This document shows positions 22,197 to 34,800 of a DNA stretch of 64,000 nt, piece by piece. This DNA comes from Mactra quadrangularis (taxonomy: Eukaryota > Mollusca > Bivalvia > Venerida > Mactridae). A program made the translations under genes and the position numbers. Within the stretch, counting starts at the first letter, position 1; each line of letters starts with the position of its first letter. The stretch spans positions 23,214,011 through 23,278,010 of the forward strand of contig CM046297.1 in the NCBI GenBank assembly GCA_025267735.1, written 5' to 3'. The notes under the pieces are model-generated. The model was not told the DNA's origin. It did not search any database and saw only the letters and a program-made list of their open reading frames with translations.

Positions 22197-23138
22197 TATT
22201 GTGCCTTGAACGTAATCATAACTTAAGATTTATGTTTTATCTCATAAATATACTTCTTACTAATGTGGTTATGCATGTAAAAGCCTACTATAAAATAAAA
22301 TAATTAGTTTTACTACCTGCTTGCTTGAAAGGCAAAATAAAATAACTACAGTTCGACCATGTAAATATTGTGTATGTAAATATAGCCAATTTCATTAAAA
22401 ACTAGTATTTGGCTTATTCACCTATTGAGTGGGCAAATCTTTTGTTTAAGTACATAAAAAAGCATATCCTATCACAGAGCCTGTACTGTGACATTTTAAA
22501 GATCAGCTCCCTATATAATGATAGGACTTTGCAATTCACATTAGTAATTGTTCGACAGACTCAGCAAAATTAATTTAGAATATTTTTCAATGTAAGCGTA
22601 TTCACTATTGATTTTTCTATCTCCTAGTGACTTTCGATTACAAATTTTTAAGTGGCCCAGCCCTGTACAGATAGCTGATAATTTAAAAAGACATCTGTAC
22701 TAAATTGTGTTTCATTAATTAATTTAAGATTTTTAATTAATCTAAGATTCTATTTACAAATGTAATTTAAACACTTCTTGCCATTTTTCCTCCTCGTATA
22801 TTAAATATCTTGTACAAAAAGAGTTCTATTTTTTTCTGAGAGTTTTATTTCATTTTAAATTTATCTTATTTATGTTGAAAATATTTCTTTACATCTGCAA
22901 TGCTTTTCTTGCTTTGATAGATTATTCATCTGCAATATAAAAAAAATATATAATTGTACAATGTTGAAGTTTTGAAGTTTAAGTTTTATTTTATAAGAGG
23001 TTGCAATTTTATGAATTTAGCATCAGTGAAAGTTTTCTGGACTTATCCTGAAGTATAGGAAATTTTTGACCGCAGATTGTCTGATGTCTGATGTTGATTT
23101 ATTGAATATGGTAGCAGAGAATTTTAGATTAGGTTTTA
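22197..23138. other. Intergenic, nothing recognised
   Basis: AT-rich; no coding or repeat signal identified. Confidence 0.45.
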
Positions 23139-23139
23139 T

Positions 23140-23362
23140 TTGCACCAGGGGAGATTATACCCTTCCATGAAAATTTGACAGTAATGTCAATTTTCCTCCA
23201 TTAATAAGGTATATGGAGAAGTTTCCGGCCTTGTGGAAAGGAAGGTCAGTACTGGTTATACATGTAGACAAGGGTCCAGGAAAGCTAGGTTAGGTGTGCT
23301 TGACACCGTAAAATAAACTAAAAAATTGTGTTGACACGGCGTTAAACCCAGTTAAAATAAGG
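23140..23362 (+). repeat. Second-family SINE, head-truncated
   Basis: Contains taatgtcaattttcctccat, ccggccttgtggaaaggaag and tail gttgacacggcgttaaaccc. Confidence 0.75.
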
Positions 23363-23364
23363 TT

Positions 23365-24345
23365 TTATTTGATTGCTATAGTATATTACTTAAGAGACTT
23401 ACAAATGTCAAATGTGCCAAATACTTAGATGAGAATAAATATATGCTTAAAGATATTTTATTTATTTGAGTAGAAACAAATATTATTTTTATAATTTATG
23501 AAATATTTTAATTTGTAATATAATATAGAATATATATTTATATGCTGTAAGACAAATCAATGGTTATTACTCATAACATATACATAATTAAAAGTCTACC
23601 CTTTTAATTTTGCAATTGTTGCAGATAATTCTGTAGGGTTGTCTAGCGAAGTATTTTGTTGCTTGAGGAAAGTTCTTGCAGATGATTTGAAAAGCCTATT
23701 ACCTTTCCTGCTTATCCGAGATCAAATTGCTACTACATATCTCGGTTTTGCTTTGGAATAAAGCAAGTTAACACACTCATGACATTGCAAGGCTTTGTTC
23801 TCTTGAATGTGCTGCTCAGCATGTTCTTTTAAGTGAGGTTTTCTTGATTTTTATTTTTGTTTATTGATTTTTGTTTGGAATATCAATTTTGTTAAAAATT
23901 TGACATTGGTGATATTTTGGCCAGTTTTATTTTCCATTGGGTGTTGCAATCGTTATAATTAAACAAAATTCACTAAATGAATATTGTAATTTGAGGGTTG
24001 AACCAAACAATATTGTTACTCTATTTGAAAATAAAGGCTGTAACAATAGTGTTTGGATCACTGTATATTATACAGAATTACCTCCCCTAGTAAATTTAGT
24101 TTATCTTCAACTATTTATTATCTCGACTATTTTTTGACAGTTCCAACAAAGTTTAGATAATGAGAAATATCTGTATTTTATTTTTGATTTTCAATCTTAT
24201 TTGGGACAAATTCAGAAAATGAACTTACGCTGATTTTTTGTGAAGGGCCTGGATTTCTTGTTGTTATTGTTATCATTTTCATATTGTTTGTTCATATATT
24301 ATTGAAAAAAATTTGACCAATAGTTTGGAGAAACCCAGGTGGTCA
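23365..24345. other. Intergenic, nothing recognised
   Basis: Very AT-rich. The short open frame at 23937-24137 has no features of a real protein. Confidence 0.4.
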
Positions 24346-24346
24346 G

Positions 24347-24577
24347 GCGTCCAGTGTCATTAACAATTGCATTTAAGTTTTCAATTTAGCATATATTTCT
24401 GCCATTTATTGTCAGATCTTTTTGAAACTTCATAAATCATAACATACCATGCCATGAACAGAATTAGACAGTAACCATAACTCTACCTGCCTTTATTGTG
24501 GATTATTTCCATTTGTAATTTTTGTGTCAAAGTTTTTTAAATATGGCTTTAATGTGGTTTCCACATTACATTTCTTT
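24347..24577 (+). repeat. 235-bp dispersed repeat, copy 3
   Basis: Same repeat as at 5258 and 14824, here far from any exon. Confidence 0.75.
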
Positions 24578-24589
24578 TTAAATTTCATT

Positions 24590-24705
24590 CTTCTGTCAGT
24601 GGCACATGCATTAAAGTACTCACTACTACACTTATCACTATTTTCATCTATGTAATGGGATTATCAAGTATTTAAATCCCTGGGGTTAATGTATGCGCAA
24701 CACCT
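24590..24705. mobile_element. Palindromic MITE ('TTAACCC' family)
   Basis: Left arm cagtggcacatgcattaaag; right arm ctggggttaatgtatgcgc with gtatttaaatcc inside. Confidence 0.6.
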
Positions 24706-25059
24706 ATTTTCTATGGGATTATGACATACTCATTGACTTGTTGAATATTTTATGTAGGGCTATTTAGAGAAGGGGTAGGGGTATATGTTGAATTGTTGAC
24801 TCCCACTCCCCCCTGGGCCCACCATTTTTTATCATATGTCTCATATTACTTACAAACCTCAACAATAAATTGTCTGTGGTCAAATTTTATTATTTTCATT
24901 AGTCCATTAATTGTACTTTTTTTTGGAGAGAAAAAAAGATATTTTTTACAATGTATTATGTTAGACAAATTTTTAACATTTAAAGTTAGTGTTTTTGATT
25001 AAACTGCTTGTACTAGATAAAAGATAAATGTCTATCATTAAGATGTTATTAATCATTCA

Positions 25060-25170
25060 CTTTGACCTGAGGCATTTGTAACCTGTTAAAAATGCATGGT
25101 CCAAACTGAAATTTGAACCCACGACCTCTCGAGTTGTAAGCGGACACTCTAACATGTCGCAATAAAAGCT
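25060..25170 (-). repeat. tRNA-derived sequence (SINE head)
   Basis: On the minus strand, gttagagtgtccgcttacaa and ggtcgtgggttcaaattt read as A and B boxes of a tRNA-derived head. Confidence 0.5.
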
Positions 25171-25313
25171 AGCTTGAAGGCAAGGGAGTACAAGTGCAGT
25201 ATTATACCTCAGCTTCACAAGGGGTACTTGCCTAATATCATTTGAATTCACTAAAACAGTTGAACACATTGCTTGTGAAAAATTGACGATAAGTTTTATT
25301 AAAGTTAATTTAA

Positions 25314-25440
25314 ATGTCAGTGGTGCAGAAATAAGCCCAAGTGATCTAAGTTGATTATGAGTAAGGAAGTACTGTCACGAATATTTAAATCAGTGGGATT
25401 AATGTAAGCATCACTGACCACTGACAGTTGAATAAAATTT
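25314..25440. mobile_element. Palindromic MITE ('TTAACCC' family), eroded left arm
   Basis: Left cagtggtgcagaaataagcc is degenerate; right gaatatttaaatcagtggga continues to ttgaataaaattt. Confidence 0.55.
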
Positions 25441-25614
25441 AACTATAAGGAAAACTAATTCAATATCTTTTATTAGTTATTTCAGTTAATCACCATGTTG
25501 TCATGGAAACGGTGGAATGTTTGGTTAAAGTGTAGTCATGGAAACAATTGACTGTTATTTATAATACTGTCTCAGGTCAACATGTACAGACTTTATATTG
25601 TATTAACACCATCG

Positions 25615-25696
25615 TATCGAGGGTTGCCCGCTAAACTGTAGTAAGTGCATTGGGTTAAAGAGCAAGTTACTACAGTCTTGCGGGCAACCCTCGATA
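25615..25696. mobile_element. 82-bp perfect-loop hairpin
   Basis: Arms of 30 bp starting TATCGAGGGTTGCCCGC match their inverse at 28 of 30 positions around a 22-nt loop. Probably a very short MITE; a miRNA-like hairpin is the alternative. Confidence 0.7.
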
Positions 25697-26006
25697 TTCA
25701 TCTACATGTATTTGTCATCTAAGTGCCTTTTATTTTTATCATTATTGGTGAAAGGTTGTAGAATTAATTTTTTCAATGGGTCAGAGCAATACTAGTCTAC
25801 ATTCTTCTATATTGACATGTAGTTAGACTAGTGTTGTCCTGACCTATCAATTTATTGCTAATTTTCCTTTTTTTGCTTCATTGAAATGATTATGTGTCTT
25901 TTTGTCTATGTTACTGAGAAGTTTGTTCAATATTTTTAAATTTTCTGATGGGGGTCTTGAGCTAACAAAAATACAGCCTGGTAGAGTTAAACTGTGCTAT
26001 CCATTT

Positions 26007-26208
26007 GGCCACAACAAGTTGATCATGTGTTCTATGGATTCCCTCACACATTAATTGTGACAGTCTTTACAAAAAGTTTTTTCCTCGCTCGCTCATAAAA
26101 ATTTGGTCAAATCACTATATAAAGCAACTGAATTAAGATTTTTTTTCTTCGCTCGCTTGTCCCAATTTTTCGAGTAAAATCCGTAGAACATATGATCAAC
26201 TTGTTGCC
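26007..26208. mobile_element. MITE with about 32-bp inverted termini
   Basis: Left ggccacaacaagttgatcat and right atgatcaacttgttgcc are inverted; arms extend inward to the Tctatggatt/aatccgtaga motifs. Confidence 0.7.
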
Positions 26209-26656
26209 TTATACCTTTTACACTTTTGTCAATGTAAGACTGGTTCTTAAATTTTTACCAATACTTGAGAAATTAAAACATATCTTGAGATGAACAAACA
26301 TTGATAACTATTCCAATGGTATAAAGTATCATTACTCCCCTTTTAAATGTCAGAGTTTATTGTATTTGTCCTTATGTGTAAAAATATCCAAAATGAAATT
26401 AAATTGTATTAACTGAATACCAGCTTTTCTACAGGTGTAAATGTAATTTTAAATGGCTCTGTATGTCAAGTCTATAGAGTGACAACAATCAATAGTCTTA
26501 TACAGACATAAGAAGGTGTGGTTACATATTTTAATATTGTCCATGATAAACACAGATATATTCAACAAATTTGGTTCAAATTAGTCTGTGTGGACATCAT
26601 TGACCTTGTTAAGGTCAAAAATGGGGGTAAAACTTGATAATAGAAAATCAGTGGTG

Positions 26657-26880
26657 CTTTTCACAAAAATTCTTATGAAAAAAATCTTTGTTAGTCAAAA
26701 GCAAGAAACATTAATAATACGCTCATTTTTTGGCTTATCAATTGCAAATGTTATAGAATTGTGAAGAATAGTATACACCTTTTGAATGTCATATCATAGT
26801 TATGCTTATTATCCAACTGACTTCGAACTGCTAATAATATAAAATTGACTTACGAATTAATAAGAATTTTTGAGAAAAGG
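26657..26880. mobile_element. MITE ('CTTACGAATT' family), copy 1
   Basis: Termini cttttcacaaaaattctta and taagaatttttgagaaaag are inverted. The interior (gtcaaaagcaaga, tgttatagaattgtgaagaa) matches the copy at 39808-40034. Confidence 0.7.
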
Positions 26881-26956
26881 AGCACATGATTTCTTCCTGA
26901 TGTATGGAACCGGTTTATAACTATTCTGGACAGAAACTTTTTTAAAACTTGAAAAT

Positions 26957-26994
26957 AAAAAAAATATCTACACTTAAAAGTGTAGATATTTTTT
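26957..26994. repeat. Short perfect palindrome
   Basis: aaatatctacactt and its inverse aagtgtagatattt face each other across 2 nt; A/T runs extend the stem. Confidence 0.7.
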
Positions 26995-27007
26995 AAATTT
27001 TATTAAA

Positions 27008-27570
27008 ACGTCAGCGGTGGATAAATTAACTCCACTGATTTAAATACACTGCCCTTCCAAAAATTTCTACATAGTGTAATTAATTAAATTGCTACAATTT
27101 ATATTTTAAAATTTGAAGAATTATTATATTATTGGTTTTTTTTTTCATTCATTATTAATGCAATGGAAATGGAATTTCTATTGGTACATTTTATATTTTG
27201 AGTTGCAGCTTAAGTTATCTACCAGCCTCCAAAACTATAGTCAATGTATCTCAATGAACCAATATCAAGTTTGAGATATTTTTGTTATTTCATATCCATA
27301 AGACAAATTTTATGTTAAGGAAAAGCAAAATTGAAAATCATTTAACTTTAAACTGATTTGACAACTTTTTGAAATTCAATTTAGTACTATATAAGTTATG
27401 AATGTGTGAAGGAACTTTTAGAGGGCAGTGCACTCAACATTTGTTTGATAATCCTAGTACATTGAATACAGTTCTCTATTTTTATAAATCCTGAGTTCAG
27501 AAGAACTGTTGTGAATATTTAAATCAGTGGGGTTAATGTATGCTCCACTGATAGTTGAATAAAATTCAAC
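27008..27570. mobile_element. 'TTAACCC' MITE split by a nested MITE
   Basis: Left arm at 27008-27047 and right arm at 27505-27570. Between them an element at 27048-27431 has its own inverted ends (cactgccctt... and ...agagggcagtg). Nesting shows the inner element is younger. Confidence 0.55.
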
Positions 27571-27967
27571 ACTATGTGTCCATTCCTTCAAGTAGTCATA
27601 TGGGAGTATTGATTGTCGTGTCTATAATTATATAATGAAATTATTATTTTGACTTCACTTAATGGTAACTGTTGGGGATTTGTTCTGACTTTACTGAATG
27701 GGTTACTGGGTGAAAAATACTTTCAGTTTTTGTGATTTTCATTTGTTTTTCTGTGTTATTATTGCTGTTGATAAAAGTTACTGATTTCTGTATGGAAATA
27801 AAAAATATCATATATGTGCTATGTTCTGTATGAAAAAAAAATGAATTCTATATGTGAAAATATGGCTTAATGATAATGATATGAATATATTGAATAAAAA
27901 ATATGAAGAAATGTTTGTGTTGTATTTGTTTTATTGAGCCCATAGGCTTTGGGAATTTTTTTCTATT

Positions 27968-28236
27968 TTTTATACCCCCGCTTCGAAGAAGAGGGGGGTA
28001 TACTGTTTTACCCTTGTCCGTGCGTCCGTCCTTCCGTCCGTCCGTCCGTTACAAAATTTCCGTCGCAGTTTTCTCAGCAACTATAACATGCAGCAGCCTA
28101 ATACTTTGCATATTGCTTCATCCCATAGTCCCATGTGGTGTAAAGCGATGTCATGCTCCTTGCTCATCTACTTCCTGTTTGTCGCATATTTTTAGATTTT
28201 TGCGGGGGTATCACTAGTGAGCATTAGCTCACAGAT
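27968..28236 (+). repeat. Dispersed 'tatacccccgcttcgaagaa' repeat with CCGTC tract
   Basis: Starts tatacccccgcttcgaagaa, contains a (CCGT)n/CCGTCCGTC tract at about 28019-28050 and ends gcgggggtatcactagtgag. The inverted accccc/gggggt ends suggest a non-autonomous element. Similar repeats are common in bivalve genomes (recollection, not searched). Confidence 0.6.
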
Positions 28237-28654
28237 TTACTTGTTATATACTGGATTTAATGCTGTGACAACCCAGTTTTGGTTAATATAATTATAGGCA
28301 CAGCCTATTGATGGACTTGCAATTTAGTGAAGTAGTTAGTTGGTTGTAAGGGCCATATATTTGATAAACAATTAAATTTCCTTTTCACCAATGTCAGCTT
28401 CATTAAGTGTTTTAGTCATACAGTCATACCATCCCACACTGCAGCGATTGGTAATCACAGGAAACCAAAAGCGTTCCAAACATGCGAATTTTTGTTCGAA
28501 AAAATGAGGGCATGTTATCTCCTTATTATATGATTTTAGGACCAAAGGGAGGTAACTAGAAACCGGAAGTTATCAACACATTTAGTTTGGACAGTATACA
28601 GAAACTAGTCCGTCAAAACCTGTGATACCTTAAAGTGTATAAAAGTATATTATA

Positions 28655-28885
28655 TGGAAGCCAGCACACCTAACCTAGCTTTCCTGGACTCTTGTTTATA
28701 ACCAGTACTCTTCTATCCTACATGACTGGCCACCTCTCCATATAACTTACTAACGGAGGAAAATTTACACATTTAATTTTTTATGGATGGTTATAACAGC
28801 CTCTGGTAGGGTTCAAACCTGTTCCCCCTTCGAGAATATAGAATTGAAATCCTGATGAGCTATCAACCATGCTACAGACAAAGGT
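28655..28885 (-). repeat. Second-family SINE, minus strand
   Basis: cacacctaacctagctttcc, aaccagtactc and catataacttactaacggag are the inverse of the family body; the head (gatgagctatcaaccatgc) ends at about 28875. Confidence 0.7.
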
Positions 28886-28983
28886 TAGGGAAGCTTTTTA
28901 TAATGCTCTGTTGCTATTTTCTGTTAAAACATAATTGGCAATCCTTAACTTGTCCGATTTATTATGTTGACATAATTAGCAAA

Positions 28984-29235
28984 GCCGCCCGGCTAGCTCA
29001 GTTTGTAGCACACAAATCAACTGATCGAGGAGTTGTGGGTTTGATTCCCGGGCGGGGCATACTTTTGTGGAGCTTGGCCATGAAATTATTTCTAAGGTCA
29101 TTCTTCTACCAATGATTTTTAATTATGTAGTGCAGTCAAGTAGTTGGTTAACAGCTAAATCCAGAGTGAGTGACTGCCGTTATATGACGTACACAATGTG
29201 ATGGTAAGGCGTTAAACCCTACAAACAAACAAACA
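28984..29235 (+). repeat. tRNA-Lys-derived SINE
   Basis: Head gccgcccggctagctcagtt and B box ggtttgattcccgggcgg; tail gcgttaaaccctacaaacaa. A small internal deletion removes gatttagcc. Confidence 0.85.
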
Positions 29236-29401
29236 TAATTAGGACACATATGTACTCCTATACAAGGCCTATATTTGAGACATTTGATGTGATGAATGGT
29301 GTGATAGACCAATATTAAGATAAATCACGTCATGTTTCTACATCAAGGTGTCCATTATTTGCACTAAAAATTTATACATGATTCTTATATTACTTTTTTT
29401 T

Positions 29402-29683
29402 GTTATTGGGTTTAACGCCGTGTCAACACAATTTAGGTCATTTTATGGCGTCCAGCGCACCTAACCTAGCTTTCCTGTACCCTTGTCTATAACCAGTACT
29501 CACCTACCCTTCCACAAGGCCGGAAACTTCTCCATATATCTTATTAATGAAGGAAAATTGACATTATTGTCAAAATTTCATGGAAAGGTATAACATCCAA
29601 GGGTGGGATTCAAACCCGTACCCCCTTCGGGACACAAGATTCCAAATCCCAGGGTGCTACCAACTGTGCCATCGACCAGAGTA
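29402..29683 (-). repeat. Second-family SINE, full length, minus strand
   Basis: Tail gggtttaacgccgtgtcaac at the left, body gcgcacctaacctagctttc, and head ctaccaactgtgccatcgac at the right. Confidence 0.8.
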
Positions 29684-30333
29684 CTCTTTTATTAATATGA
29701 ATTATGTATACATCAATGGTACTCGGCCATATGGGTTTGGACACAATAGTAGTTTATTTTGAGACCACTGTGTTGTGACAATGACCAATCCAGAGCGACC
29801 GTATCCTTTGGTATTCTAAAGGAGAAAATGCCAAGGTTCCAAACCTATACAGTGCCAACTGACTCTTGAATGATGTCCGCTTGATTTTGTATTTTGAGCT
29901 ACAGTGCCAGTTACATAGTTTTAACCTGTAATTATCATGCTATTTTTACTAGTAAATATATACCTCGAGTGGTGACTGTCTTGCTCAACCTCCCGCGGGG
30001 CTAATTACAATCCAGATTGGATTCCTGTCCCTAACTAGGAAGATGAGTGCAGATCTTACACCCATATTAACTGCTCCAAGTTAAAGACAGAATAAATTGT
30101 TGAAATCAAAGCAAGCTAGGGGTTCAGTTACCACTAACGAACAACACTATTAATTGCAATTTAATCTGAAAATAAATAGTTCTGAATAATTTACTCGATG
30201 CCGTAATGATAATTGGCAAGCAAATATCTCAGATAACCAGAAATCTGGAAAATGAAACGTTTGTATGAACTCGACGGAGTTCTGATTTGTAAGGTTATAC
30301 ACATATTTGTTTAACAATAATTATCAATTAAAG

Positions 30334-30683
30334 GTACTCATTCACAGATTTCAACTTAAGCATCAACTTTTTCTGAAACTATCAAAATTGTATGGAAACT
30401 TTTTAAGCAGGAATGTAGTGTTTTAATATTGACAATTTTAGTGCTAATTGACATACAACTACAAATTATTGTGTTTCGTGTAGTTAATATCTACCCCGTA
30501 TGTAACAGTATAGACAATTTTAGTGCATTTTTGTGACTTTTATTGTATATTTTTTGCAACCTATAGTTTATTTTGTCTTAAAATATCAAGAATTAATTTT
30601 TGACACAATTACAGACACTGAATAGTATTTTGAAAGTGTGGGGAAAAACTTAACCAAATCTGTGAATTAGTACCTTTAATACA
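30334..30683. mobile_element. 350-bp MITE ('AAAGGTACT' family), copy 1
   Basis: Termini aaaggtactcattcacagat and atctgtgaattagtaccttt are inverted repeats. The interior (gacaattttagtgc, taccccgtatgtaacagtat) is shared with 39225-39498 and 57318-57666. Confidence 0.8.
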
Positions 30684-30879
30684 GTGTTCCTTTTTCCTAC
30701 AGACTTCGATATCAAACAAATATTAAATAAACATAACCTATTAAATATGAGAATCAGAATGAAATTAAATATGCCATTTTATTTGTTTAAGGAGATATGA
30801 TCGTAACACGGACTACTTTTTTGTCATGAAAAGGGATTATTTACTGTCGCGTAGTAAAATGTCGCAAAGTAGAATACTT

Positions 30880-31088
30880 GCAAGATTTCGAATCTTGTGT
30901 CCAAAAGAAGTTGTTGATTCAAGCATCACCCACGGCGGTCATGCCCATCTATGATATCGATTTATTTCATTAATAGGGTATATGGAGAAATTGTCAGCCT
31001 AGTGGATGGAAAAGTGAGTACCGGTTCGGCTGGAAATCATAAATAGTGCTGGCACGGTGTTTGGTTAGGTTAACCAAACATAAGCAAA
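30880..31088 (+). repeat. Degenerate second-family SINE
   Basis: gggtatatggagaaattgtc, gtgagtaccggttc and ggcacggtgtttggtt are recognisable family pieces. Confidence 0.45.
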
Positions 31089-31395
31089 TTAGAACTCCAA
31101 TTCAAGGGAAATATGAAGGATTGCCTTACAGGAAACCCCCACTAGTATCCTTAAAACCTTGCTTTCAGATTTGAGACCCATGTTCCCCAATGCCCTCCGA
31201 GTGCTATTGTCTTTAATTGATAAATTTGGCATCGAGTTACGGTGGTCATATCTCATGTATTTGATGCCAGTTGATACTACACTTGATATCTATTAAATAA
31301 TTCAAAGTGTAATTAAACCTTTGTTTGTCAACTTTCATTTTCTAATGCCTGACGAAATTATTTAAAATTTACGCAGACTTCTAACAAAATAAACT

Positions 31396-31548
31396 GTTTC
31401 TAGGTCACGTGATTGGTCGACGCATGCGCAACGAATCGCATTATGAAATGCGAACATTCAATAATCAGATCGGCGGTCGGATTCGAAGAGAAACGTGTTT
31501 TATTTTTATATTCTATTTTTATTTTCTACCATGCTATGAACGAAAATA
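31396..31548 (+). promoter_or_regulatory. Putative promoter / 5' UTR of the sushi-domain gene
   Basis: Just upstream of the start codon are a CACGTG E-box (31406-31411), an adjoining inverted CCAAT box ATTGG (31412-31416) and an NRF1-like GCATGCGCA (31422-31430). No clear TATA box. The cluster is more GC-rich than the surroundings, as expected for a core promoter. Functional status is inference. Confidence 0.45.
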
Positions 31549-31884
31549 ATGAAATTTTTACTTGGAACTTTCTTGTCTGCTGTGTGCTTGTACTGCAGCC
31601 GAGCAGTTCACTTCTCGGATGTTGAATCAGTCGGTTATGATTATTTTAGAATTCCATTTAGAGTAAATACTCGTCTTTTCGATGACACAATCGGCACTTT
31701 CAAAGCGGACAGGATCATTGCTTGTGCGAGGCTTTGTTTCTCTTTTGTACTATGTAAATCTGTAGATTATTTGGCTATGAATTACACGTGCAAGCTGAAC
31801 TCTGTGGACAGTTTCTCGCCAAATCTCGCGATGTTTGAAGACTATGCGAGATCTATTCATTCAGACATAGGAGATTGGCCAATG
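31549..31884 (+). CDS. Sushi gene exon 1: signal peptide and PAN/apple-like segment
   Basis: The ATG at 31549 is followed by a hydrophobic core (FLLGTFLSAVCLYC) and a polar region, a standard signal peptide. The Cys pattern in ACARLCFSFVLCKSVDYLA, then NYTCKLNS, fits a PAN/apple fold, although the segment is short. The exon ends in phase 0 at gtgagt. Confidence 0.82.
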
Positions 31885-34800
31885 GTGAGTACAACTAGTT
31901 TTATAATTGTAAATTTGATGATACAGTGCTAAAAGGGGATAAGTGTATACAAATACTGTAGCACTTATCCTCTTTCAGCACTATGCCATCGAATTGTTTA
32001 AATATTCACATATTTCCAACTAAGACGTGTCTAGAATGCTCTTTGGTGAATACTCCAGAGTTTCGACTTTATTTTAAGTATTTCTTAAGTTTTAACATAT
32101 AGGTACATTTATAAATCAAAGCACTGAAGACACTGAAATTGTTCGGGTTTAAAATGTAAAATGAGATTTCTGACCCCAACTACGTTTGTACACAAAGTAC
32201 AGTTCAGTGATAGATAGAACATCATTGCTACGGTTCAAAACACTTAAAAAAATCGACCTATAAATACAGCAGGTAAACCGGTCAGGCGAACACACTTATA
32301 ATTTGTGTTTAATCACAACCAGTTAAGGGGCCATTCTTAGAACAATGCAATAATTAACTCTTTTAAGTTATCACTTTTATGCACATTTATTCTACTGCAT
32401 CTGTATGTAAAATAAATGAAGTCCACTATTCAGATATCATTCAAAGTCATCAACTACATTCTTTAAACTTTTCCTATTGAACCATTCTATTACATAAGCT
32501 GATGTAACATCTCTACTGAAAACTGGCACTAACGACAGGTCGTTACTGAATAGTTGATACCATTCTATTACATAATACGACGTAAAGATCTCTACAAAGA
32601 CGCTTAACTCACAAGCTATTACACATACGCTTCAGTATGACCGATTAACAGGTGTATTTCAGGAATTATTGCGCCTTTCATAGCAGACGATCATTTTGAA
32701 TTACGTATAGGATAGAGCATGAGTAGCAGTTTGATCTGGGATTTATCAACGAGCGAAGCGAGTTGATAAATCTCATATCAAACTGCTACGAGTATTCTAT
32801 CCAACTTAGACAACGGGTATGAAATTTTAAGTTTATAATGTCCATTTTCATTTTTTTGTCACGTGTTTATACTATTGCCATCTTTTAGCCACATAAAACT
32901 CAGAATAATATAGTTGGCTTTAAACTTAAACAAACGATATTAAATTTTGTGTCGTGAATTTCGTGCGAAAGCTAATTAGAACTCATAAACACAATTAGAT
33001 AGTGTTATTCATGAATGTAATATTAATGTGTCCATGTACATAATGTGCAGTTAAATAATTATAAAGGATTCAAATTAACAATCATTTTTTATAAATAATC
33101 ACAGTGGTGATTCGTCATAGGAATAATTCTTTATCACAGAACTGAATACTGTTTTGGCTAACCAGAAGCACTATTACTAGTAACTGTAAGTACATGTTAT
33201 TGTTTTATATATTTCATCACTTTTTAACATTGTTATAACTAGTAAACTTGTGAACATTCAATTTAGACCATATTTCTCATAAAAATAATGTAAGATAAAA
33301 AGTACAAAAAGAAAAATATAGAAAAGGAAAGAAAATAGAACGGTTGAGATTTAAAAAGCATATATAATTCTTACTATTTGTTATTAAAAACTACATTAAA
33401 TTGGCAGAAAGGGAGGCAACACTGGCAAAAGCTTAGATCCTATTTAACTCCCTTGCCTATGTAAATCGTATTAGATAATATTAAATATACGCCCCGGGGG
33501 CATGTTTATGATATTAAACACAGGGTATAGAAATATACAAAATATAACGCGTGACTGTATAAATTTTGTTTTTGATTAATTTGATAAGTCTTCAATATAT
33601 TTTTGTAATAATGTCTAAATACCTAGTTAAATAATAAACAAAGAATCTGCAAGCTTAAGTTAGACAGAATTAGAGACCAATTGAATTTAATTGACATAAT
33701 TAACTGATTACTTTGACAACTCATTCGTTAGTATTTAACTTATGATAGAAAACATCACAGTTTTAATATGTATGTCGTTGTTATGACTTAAATGTCATAC
33801 ATATAGCCAAGCGTTTGCCTCCTTTAAGCGAAGCATTTGACTGGCTCTGGTCGTTCCTAAACACCATGCCATTCCTTTTTCACAGAGAATGGAAATAAGG
33901 CTTGGTTACCAGAGCTGTTAGTGTTTTGCTAGGAGTTGGCTTCCGCTGTTGAATTTGGTGTTTGTCTCCGAGTGGAGACGAACCGATCTGCATGAGTCGT
34001 GCATGTGGTCGCACGATCATGGCGCTTTATTTCCTGTCTTATTTAATTCCCCTCAAAATATTTTAGGTAAGAGGTATACTAAATTTATTTAACTATCAGT
34101 TAAATAAAATTAGATCCTATTTAAATGTAATTGATTGAAGTAACTAATAATCGTTACGGAAGTAACTAATCTCTTAAATTTTAATAGGTCTTTAATTTAT
34201 TTAATTGGGATTTTGCCCATTTACATTCGAGTTCCTTTCCACAAATTCCATACTTCTAACAATCATATCACGAGGGGTTTAATAGATAGGAAATGGTGCC
34301 AATGCAGTTCCACATTTATATGTATCACATAAGCTGCAAAAATACGTAGTTATTATACGTATGCAAATATCAAACCAGTACGGTACGTGTACAAAATAAC
34401 ATTCAGTGTTAACGTTAAAATAAAACAATCCAGTCCACTTCATCAATTTTTAAAACATGGCACATGAGTCCATATTATTGTGGTACAGTGACAAAGCATT
34501 TTCTTCTTGTAAGGACTAAAATTAATATAAATGTACAGTTAATTTCTCAAAACTTTGGTTGGCTTTCAAATTAATACAGATAAGCTTATTGAAACATTTC
34601 ACCTTGGAAATCTACATGTATATACTCAGCAGTTGATTGTATTTAAACTGATAATGGGGTGGATCTAGACTTTTTACAATCGATTGTACTATTCCATGAC
34701 TTATGCCAGTCGACAAATGAGACCATGAATAAAAAGATTTCCTAACTTGAAAAGTCTGAATCCACCCCATACTATCACGCACCGTTTTCTCGAGTTTTAA

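Noticed and set aside
27903..28217. 104-codon frame with RPSFRPSVR repeats
   Set aside because: Produced by the CCGTCCGTC tract of a dispersed repeat.
31413..31625. Overlapping 70-codon frame at the start of the sushi gene
   Set aside because: Covers the promoter motifs and lacks a signal peptide; the frame from 31549 gives the signal peptide and Cys pattern.
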